The notes beneath the pieces are model-generated. The model did not search any database. It had not been told where the DNA came from and saw only the letters and a program-made list of their open reading frames with translations. From contig NZ_JAJFAY010000001.1 of assembly GCF_021083305.1 (NCBI RefSeq), positions 1,302,001-1,366,000 of the forward strand: DNA of 64,000 bases. The letters are read 5' to 3'. Made by a program: the position numbers and the translations under genes. Shown piece after piece: positions 59,127 to 64,000 of this stretch. Source of the stretch: Haladaptatus sp. DYF46. GTDB taxonomy: Archaea; Halobacteriota; Halobacteria; Halobacteriales; Haladaptataceae. Position 1 is the stretch's first letter. Each line of letters starts with the position of its first letter.

Positions 59127-59804
59127 GTGTCATCACGTGCTGACTTTCTCGCCGGGGTTCGCGTCGCGCTGCCGATTACACTCGGTATCATTCCGTTCGG
59201 GATGGTCGCCGGGGTCGCCGCCGTCGACGTCGGAATTCCGGCGATACACGCCGTCGCGATGTCGGTCCTCATCTTCGCCGGTGCATCGCAACTCGCGGCG
59301 ACCGAACTCATCGGCCGGAACGCCCCTCTCGCGGTCGTCGTCCTGACCGTCCTCGTCGTGAACCTCAGGATGATGATGTACAGCGCTTCCATCGCGCCGT
59401 ACTTCGAACGCGAATCGGCGCGGTGGAAAGCGGGACTCTCGTACCTCCTCACCGACCAGGCCTACGCCGTCTCCCTGCTGAAGTTCAGAAACGACGAGAC
59501 CACCAGCAGACGGTGGTACTTCCTCGGCGTCGGACTGTCGTTGTGGGTCGTGTGGCAGGCCGCCACCGTCGTCGGAATCCTCCTCGGCGCGAGCGTTCCG
59601 GAGGGCTGGCACCTCGAATTCACCATCCCGTTGGTCTTCCTCGCCGTGCTGGTTCCGGCGGTCACCGACCGTGCGACGGTAGTCGCGGCGGCCGTCGGCG
59701 GCACGACTGCGGTCGCGGCCAACGGCTTGCCGTTCGACCTCGGCCTCGTCGTGGCGGCAGTCGTCGGCATCGCGGCCGGGTACGCCACGGAGGAGGTGGC
59801 CTGA
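59127..59804 (+). CDS. azlC: AzlC-family branched-chain amino acid exporter subunit
   Basis: 225 residues from a GTG. Several membrane helices follow the AzlC pattern: VALPITLGIIPFGMVAGVAA, VDVGIPAIHAVAMSVLIFAG, ASQLAATELIGRNAPL and NLRMMMYSASIAPYF. AzlC with AzlD forms an exporter for branched-chain amino acids or analogues. The GTG start lies at the end of the promoter region, and the stop abuts the azlD start. Confidence 0.88.
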   Translation: MSSRADFLAGVRVALPITLGIIPFGMVAGVAAVDVGIPAIHAVAMSVLIFAGASQLAATELIGRNAPLAVVVLTVLVVNLRMMMYSASIAPYFERESARWKAGLSYLLTDQAYAVSLLKFRNDETTSRRWYFLGVGLSLWVVWQAATVVGILLGASVPEGWHLEFTIPLVFLAVLVPAVTDRATVVAAAVGGTTAVAANGLPFDLGLVVAAVVGIAAGYATEEVA

Positions 59805-60155
59805 GTGTCCCCCGCACCGACCACCGACTTCGACGCGGGAATGCTCTGGCTCGTCATCCTCGCCGCGGGTATCGGCACCTACGCGATTCGCGGGTCGTTC
59901 ATCGCCCTGTTCGGGCGGTTGGACGACGTTCCCGAGGGAATAGAGCGCGCGCTCAGATTCGTTCCCGCGGCGGTCCTCGCCGCGCTGGTCGTCCCCCAGT
60001 TCGTGTACACCGACGGCGCGCTGGCGCTCTCGCTCGACAACCTCCAGTTGTTCGCGGGCGCGTTCGCCGTCGTCGTCGCGTGGCGCACCGAGAACATTCT
60101 GGCGACCCTCGTCGCCGGAATGGGCGCGCTGTGGCTGTTGAGCTACCTCGCGTAG
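59805..60155 (+). CDS. azlD: AzlD-family branched-chain amino acid exporter subunit
   Basis: 116 residues from a GTG that follows the azlC stop immediately. Helices are LWLVILAAGIGTYAIRGSFI, VPAAVLAALVVPQFVYTDGA and LFAGAFAVVVAWRTENILAT, the usual AzlD size and shape. It is the small partner of AzlC in the same operon. Confidence 0.85.
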   Translation: MSPAPTTDFDAGMLWLVILAAGIGTYAIRGSFIALFGRLDDVPEGIERALRFVPAAVLAALVVPQFVYTDGALALSLDNLQLFAGAFAVVVAWRTENILATLVAGMGALWLLSYLA

Positions 60156-60225
60156 TCGTGTTTCGCGCGTACCGCTTTTTTTTGTGTAGTCGCGGCGGGC
60201 GTCCCTCGGTGGTCCGTCGGCGGTC

Positions 60226-60411
60226 CTACGAACTGCCGACGGTTCGCCAAATCGTCGCGGCGAGGGCGATGACGACGCACGCCGCCGCAAGCGCCGTCAC
60301 GACTGAATTTCCGGAGGAGTCGAATCGCCACCCGAAGGCGAGATAGCCGACGAGTCCGACGAGGAACGCGAGGAGGCCGAGGAGCCGGAGAGCAGGGGAT
60401 TGGGAACGCAT
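60226..60411 (-). CDS. Small two-helix membrane protein
   Basis: 61 residues from MRSQSPALRLLGLL; an in-frame ATG three codons upstream (60420) is also possible. Helices are LRLLGLLAFLVGLVGYLAFG and ALAAACVVIALAATIW. No other motif. A familiar kind of small haloarchaeal membrane protein, convergent with azlD. Confidence 0.55.
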   Translation of the reverse strand: MRSQSPALRLLGLLAFLVGLVGYLAFGWRFDSSGNSVVTALAAACVVIALAATIWRTVGSS

Positions 60412-60420
60412 AGCATACAT

Positions 60421-60780
60421 ATCGTCGCTTATCCAACAAAAACCTGTCCACGTGGCGGGATGCGGGCGGGACGGTTGTTCGGGTTCGCTTTCGTTTTTCT
60501 GCGATGGTTCGAGCGATCGCTGGGAGCGTCCATACCGCTTTCTCCCCCGCCTCCGCATCTGCATCCACACCGCCGTCCGCCCCCGCCTCCGCACCGCCGG
60601 AGTCCCCACACCTCCCCGCCAGCGCGGCGATGCGCTCGCCGCTCGCATCGCTCACGACTCGCGGACACGTGCTGGCGCAACCATTCGGTTGTGAAGTGAT
60701 GCGTTCGTAACGGAGAAAATTCGAATACTCGGAATCGCTGTACGGAGCGTATAGCGCCCTCGAAACGGAGAGACTCGTTT
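60421..60780. other. C-rich low-complexity intergenic region
   Basis: About 360 bases. The part from 60540 to 60600 is C-rich and repetitive with imperfect CCCCCGCCTCCGCA units. It has open frames that are artefacts of the composition (Ser/Ala/Pro-rich). Part of it must contain the promoter of the minus-strand small membrane gene. Confidence 0.4.
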
Positions 60781-61656
60781 TTACTCGTGGTTCTCCCGCA
60801 ACTCCTTCACGCGGGCGATGTTCCACGAGAAGCCCTTGCCGTCCTCGGTCGGCGTTTCGAGGACGAGTGGCACGTCTTCGAGTTCGGGGTGATTGATTAT
60901 CGCGGACATGCCCTCCTCGCCAATGTGGCCCTCACCGATGAGGGCGTGTTCGTCCTTGTTCGTGCCGCACTCGTGTTTCGAGTCGTTCAGGTGGATACAC
61001 TTGAGGTGTTCGAGGCCGACGACGTCGTCGAACTCCTCGATGGTCTCCTCGACGCCTTCCCGCATGGAGAGGTCGTACCCCGCGGCGAACGCGTGGGCCG
61101 TGTCGATACAGACGTCGAGGTCCTGTTCAGACTTGTCGAGTACCGTGGCGAGGTGTTCGAAGTCCCCGCCGAGTTTCGTCCCGCTTCCAGCGTCGCTCTC
61201 GATGAGGACGGTAACGCCCTTCGGGATGTCGAGTTCGTCCAGCGCGCTGGCGGCGTTTTCGAGGCCGCCTTCGACGCCCGCGCCGGTGTGCGCGCCGAGG
61301 TGGACGTTGACGTATTCGACGCCGAGTTCGTCCGCGGCGTCCACCTCGGTCTGCATGCTGGCGATGGATTTCGCCCGGAGGTCGTCCTTCGGGGTGCACA
61401 GGTTGACGAGGTACGAGGAGTGGATGACCCACGGGCCGTCGAGTTTCTCCTCGGTTTCGTCCGCGAAGAGGGCGGCCTCGTCGTCGCTGAGGTCCGGGTC
61501 CTGCCACACCTGCGGCGAGGTGGTGAAAATCTGCCCGCAGTTGCCGCCGAACGTGACCTGCCGACAGACCGCGTTCGCGATGTTGCCGTGCGGTGGTGTC
61601 GTTTCATCGCTCGTGACCTTCGAACTGGAGATGGAAACGTGTGCGCCGACTCTCAT
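60781..61656 (-). CDS. nfo: Endonuclease IV (AP endonuclease)
   Basis: 291 residues from [14 protein letters not shown]; a GTG two codons upstream is also possible. The TIM-barrel family motifs are visible: [78 protein letters not shown] and GEGHIGEEG. The zinc ligands (His, Glu and Asp) are present in these motifs. It cuts DNA at abasic sites. It is a lone gene 154 bases from the lipoate ligase gene, whose transcription runs the same way. Confidence 0.94.
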   Translation of the reverse strand: MRVGAHVSISSSKVTSDETTPPHGNIANAVCRQVTFGGNCGQIFTTSPQVWQDPDLSDDEAALFADETEEKLDGPWVIHSSYLVNLCTPKDDLRAKSIASMQTEVDAADELGVEYVNVHLGAHTGAGVEGGLENAASALDELDIPKGVTVLIESDAGSGTKLGGDFEHLATVLDKSEQDLDVCIDTAHAFAAGYDLSMREGVEETIEEFDDVVGLEHLKCIHLNDSKHECGTNKDEHALIGEGHIGEEGMSAIINHPELEDVPLVLETPTEDGKGFSWNIARVKELRENHE

Positions 61657-61810
61657 ATTCACTGCCTACGGTTCGGAGGAGAAATGTACTTCGAAGCGTC
61701 GGCGACAGATCCGGCAGGTTTCGCCACTTCTTCGACCCGGGTCGTTAAATCAGTTGCCTGAGAGTAGTTCGTCAGCGCGGCGAAGACGGGACAGTTTGCG
61801 GCGGAGAAGG

Positions 61811-62620
61811 TTACGCCGTCGGATCCTCGCGCCGCCTCGTCCACGCGTCGCTTCCGAACTTCGCCTTCGCGTGGTCGCGTGCGCGTGACAGTTCGTCGTC
61901 CGTCCACGACCCTTCCGCGGCGTCACCCCAGTCGCGGAGGGCGTCCTCGACGGCCGTAACCGCGTCGTCGCGGTCGATGCTGACCTCCTCGTTGATGGTC
62001 GTCACCCGTTCGTGGAACTCCGCCGCCGACGTTTCGGGGTTCGAAAACGTCGAGAGGTGACGCTTCGCGTCGAGGGCGAACTTCAGCGAACCGTGTTGGA
62101 TGACCGCGTCCTTCCGGCGATACTGTGCGTTTCCGCTGATTTTCCGCCCGTTCGCCACCACGTCGTGGGCGGGGTGCAGTTCCCGGAGGTAACACGCCGG
62201 TTCGTGGATGACGGGGAGTTTCTCCTCGGTGAACCCGGCATCGACGCCCATCCGCTCGAACGCGTCGAAAATCGGCCCACAGAGGAGTTCGTACGTCTCC
62301 ATCAGGTCGCCCGGCAGTTCGTCCGCGGGGGCGATGACGGAGTAGGAGATGTCGCCGTAGTTGTCGTGATAGATGCCGCCGCCGCCAGTCGGCCGCCGGG
62401 TAACGGTGATGCCTTCCTCCTCGCAGAACGCCCAATCCACCGTCTCGGGTTCTTGCCGGTAGCCGAGCGACAGCGTACTCGGGTCCCATCGGTACACTCG
62501 AAGGGTTCGTGGCCCGCCGTCGGCGGCGGTTTCGGCCGCGATTTCGTCGATCGCCATGTTCATCGGGCCGTCCCACGATTCCTCTCGAACGAGTCGCCAG
62601 TCCCTGTCCGCCAGCGTCAT
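61811..62620 (-). CDS. Lipoate-protein ligase A family protein (catalytic domain)
   Basis: 269 residues. The LplA-like motifs are MNMAIDEIAAETAAD, VTRRPTGGGGIYHD (the RRxxGGGxV/I-type lipoyl-adenylate loop), GRKISGNAQYRRKDAVIQHG and a lysine within that stretch. Archaeal enzymes often have only this N-terminal catalytic part, with a separate LplB-type subunit for the rest. It attaches lipoate to 2-oxoacid dehydrogenase E2 or glycine cleavage H proteins, or acts on octanoate. Neither substrate is visible here. Confidence 0.86.
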   Translation of the reverse strand: MTLADRDWRLVREESWDGPMNMAIDEIAAETAADGGPRTLRVYRWDPSTLSLGYRQEPETVDWAFCEEEGITVTRRPTGGGGIYHDNYGDISYSVIAPADELPGDLMETYELLCGPIFDAFERMGVDAGFTEEKLPVIHEPACYLRELHPAHDVVANGRKISGNAQYRRKDAVIQHGSLKFALDAKRHLSTFSNPETSAAEFHERVTTINEEVSIDRDDAVTAVEDALRDWGDAAEGSWTDDELSRARDHAKAKFGSDAWTRRREDPTA

Positions 62621-62724
62621 GCCACCGTGTTCGCATGGCTGAACGAAATCGGTTACGGACGACGGACCGGCGAAAAGACGGCGAGAAAACGGGAATCCGG
62701 CGACGATTGGGACGAACGAAGCCG

Positions 62725-63201
62725 CTACGACCGCTCGAAAGTCCCGGTGAAACGGTCCTCCACCATCACGTGCCCCGCGAGCGCGTCGTCCAACTCCCGT
62801 CGCGGCGCACCCGGAGACAGGTCCAGCATTTCATCGACGGCGATCAGTCGAAACCGATACCCGTGAGGGCCGTGGCCCTCGGGCGGACGTGGACCGCCGT
62901 AGCCCACGTCGCCGAAGTCGTTCCGCCCCTGCGACGCGTCGCCGAGGGTCGTGACCGTCTCCGTCGTCGGCACGTCCTCCGGGATTTCGACGGTGTCCGG
63001 CGGCAGGTTCCACATCGTCCAGTGGGTGAACGTCGTGTTCGGCGCGTCCGGGTCGTCGACGATTACGGCGAGCGACGCCGCGTCGTCGGGTGCGCCGCCG
63101 ATAGTCAGTTCCGGTGAGACGTCCGCGCCGTCCTTGGTGAACTTCTCGGGGATCTCCTCGCCGTGCGTGAACGCCGACGTTCGAATCGAGAGGTCGGTCA
63201 T
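62725..63201 (-). CDS. PEBP/Raf kinase inhibitor-like (YbhB/YbcL family) protein
   Basis: 158 residues from MTDLSIRTSAFTHGEEIPEK. The family core is visible: KFTKDGADVSPELTIGGAP, LAVIVDDPDAPNTTFTHWTM, GDVGYGGPRPPEGHGPHGY and FRLIAVDEMLDLSPGA. Members bind small anionic ligands in a conserved pocket; function in archaea is unknown. The start was chosen over nine extra residues upstream. Confidence 0.88.
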   Translation of the reverse strand: MTDLSIRTSAFTHGEEIPEKFTKDGADVSPELTIGGAPDDAASLAVIVDDPDAPNTTFTHWTMWNLPPDTVEIPEDVPTTETVTTLGDASQGRNDFGDVGYGGPRPPEGHGPHGYRFRLIAVDEMLDLSPGAPRRELDDALAGHVMVEDRFTGTFERS

Positions 63202-63247
63202 ACGTCCCACATCCGGTTCGCGTTTCAATAGGGATGGCGGCCGGGGG

Positions 63248-63619
63248 TCACTCCACCGTCTGCCACAACAGGAAGAGGACCACGATGAGCAGGAGTTGAA
63301 CGAGTTTGTCCACGAGGCCGAGCGGTTCGTACACGTTCGGCCAGCGCAGGCCGAAGTACGCGGCGAACTGGATGCCGGTGTACGCGATACCGACCGGATA
63401 GAGAACCCGTCGATTGAACCCCATCCAGAGGAGGACGATGGCCCCGAAGAAGCCCAATCCCGCCAAAATGAACAGGATTCCGAATATCCCTTCGCCCAGG
63501 TCTTCTACCCCTTCGTAGAGGTGAATGAGACCGGTAATCGCGGCGAGGAGGATGCCGACATAATCGAGCGACGTCAGTCCGTCTGTGTCGTCGAACCACG
63601 AACGAGTTTCGGTCGCCAT
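63248..63619 (-). CDS. Four-helix membrane protein (DUF7475-like)
   Basis: 123 residues. Helices include DYVGILLAAITGLIHLYEGV, GIFGILFILAGLGFFGAIVL, YPVGIAYTGIQFAAYFGLRW and KLVQLLLIVVLFLLWQ. It resembles a haloarchaeal membrane family I know as DUF7475. No known function. It lies upstream of the PEBP gene on the same strand, 46 bases away. Confidence 0.68.
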   Translation of the reverse strand: MATETRSWFDDTDGLTSLDYVGILLAAITGLIHLYEGVEDLGEGIFGILFILAGLGFFGAIVLLWMGFNRRVLYPVGIAYTGIQFAAYFGLRWPNVYEPLGLVDKLVQLLLIVVLFLLWQTVE

Positions 63620-63760
63620 ATGGGCCGAGCAACCCCGAGCGTGTTAGGGATGACGGCCATCGATGTACCACCGACCGTTCACGATGTTGGTTTACCTGTC
63701 CACGTGGCGAAAACCGTCGTCGTGAAGGTGTAATCGGGAACACGAAACCACACAACCAGC

Positions 63761-63768
63761 TAAATATT
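63761..63768 (+). promoter_or_regulatory. TATA box of the DUF389-type gene
   Basis: TAAATATT centred about 25 bases before the ATG at 63789. It predicts a leaderless transcript starting at or next to the ATG, in line with haloarchaeal practice. Confidence 0.6.
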
Positions 63769-63788
63769 CTCCCGTCGTAACAGGTCAT

Positions 63789-64000
63789 ATGCGTCTCGTG
63801 CAGATTCTCGTCCCTCGCGGCAGACGGACGGACGTCCTCGACGTGCTGGACGAGGAGGGGGTAGACTACGCCGTGTTCGACGAAACCGGACGGACGGAGT
63901 TCTCCGCGCTGGTCACGTTTCCGGTACCGCCGAGCGCCGTCGAACCCATCCTCGAAAAACTCCGCGATGTGGGCATCGAGGAGGACGCCTTCACGATCGT
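63789..64000 (+). CDS. TIGR00341/DUF389-family membrane protein, N-terminal part (truncated by window)
   Basis: 70 visible residues starting MRLVQILVPRGRRTDVLDVL. This is the soluble N-terminal domain of the TIGR00341 (DUF389) family, with DEEGVDYAVFDETGRTEFSA and VTFPVPPSAVEPILEKLRDV. In complete proteins a helical membrane part follows. The gene runs past the right edge. The TATA element fits a leaderless message. Confidence 0.8.
   Translation, partial: MRLVQILVPRGRRTDVLDVLDEEGVDYAVFDETGRTEFSALVTFPVPPSAVEPILEKLRDVGIEEDAFTI

Noticed and set aside
60504..60710. Ser/Ala/Pro-rich ORF of 68 codons
   Set aside because: Reflects the C-rich low-complexity tract, with no evidence of a promoter or conservation.
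1..64000. Intact insertion sequences, integrases or transposases
   Set aside because: None of the translated frames carries a transposase or recombinase motif. Only att-like repeats next to the tRNA were found.

Overview
The window is ordinary chromosome of a halophilic archaeon (class Halobacteria). The evidence is the high GC coding sequence, very acidic proteins, many twin-arginine (Tat) signals, TATA-box promoters close to near-leaderless starts, many small zinc-ribbon proteins, bacterio-opsin-activator-type regulators, and the archaeal cdrS-ftsZ2 cell-division pair. The genus is not certain; a Haladaptatus-like organism is only a guess. There is no rRNA, CRISPR array or intact insertion sequence. 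One tRNA gene, tRNA-Tyr(GUA), is present.

Layout. 0-6.6 kb: a siroheme module (TrpD-like protein, cobA, a two-domain CbiX chelatase with an Fe-S tail, a 49-residue protein) on the minus strand, facing a siroheme nitrite/sulfite reductase and its small companion on the plus strand. 6.8-11.7 kb: a zinc formaldehyde/alcohol dehydrogenase with a 17-bp tandem repeat in its upstream region, then three regulators (two DUF7344-type proteins flanking a PAS/GAF/HTH_10 protein). 11.9-23.8 kb: an acyl-CoA synthetase, two Tat-exported PQQ-like beta-propellers, an MscS channel, a carotenoid oxygenase, an OFA-type MFS transporter and several exported or membrane proteins. 23.9-27 kb: the glyoxylate-bypass operon aceA-aceB with one or two small leading genes, then a 41-residue zinc-finger protein. 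27-35.5 kb: a TackOD1-like protein, many small haloarchaeal proteins, an APC permease, an exported aspartoacylase-PKD protein and an M42 aminopeptidase. 35.8-39.3 kb: M28 peptidase plus creatininase, and a MinD-type ATPase with a partner.

39.3-42.9 kb is the most interesting block. It holds a CHAT (caspase-like) protease, a DUF7504-type RecA-like protein and a convergent 44-residue single-TM peptide (DUF7503-type), next to a 0.6 kb non-coding and very AT-rich stretch. At 43-47.5 kb come an M24 peptidase with altered metal ligands, an APC-UspA permease, and two near-identical 81-bp repeats that begin with the 3' end of the adjacent tRNA-Tyr. At 47.7-49.8 kb a ribbon-helix-helix/zinc-ribbon gene and cdrS-ftsZ2 are separated by perfect GTAARAC-GATT-GTYTTAC palindromes. 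At 50-57 kb lie ncsA, an exported protein with an eqolisin (glutamic peptidase)-like pattern, a halocyanin pseudogene, a third beta-propeller and a rhodanese/metallo-beta-lactamase protein with an inverted repeat in its promoter. At 57-64 kb lie an M29 aminopeptidase, a methyltransferase, AzlCD, endonuclease IV, a lipoate ligase, a PEBP-family protein, membrane proteins and the start of a DUF389/TIGR00341 protein.

Many genes are arranged as small translationally coupled pairs with ATGA or GTGA overlaps. I used these overlaps to fix several starts.
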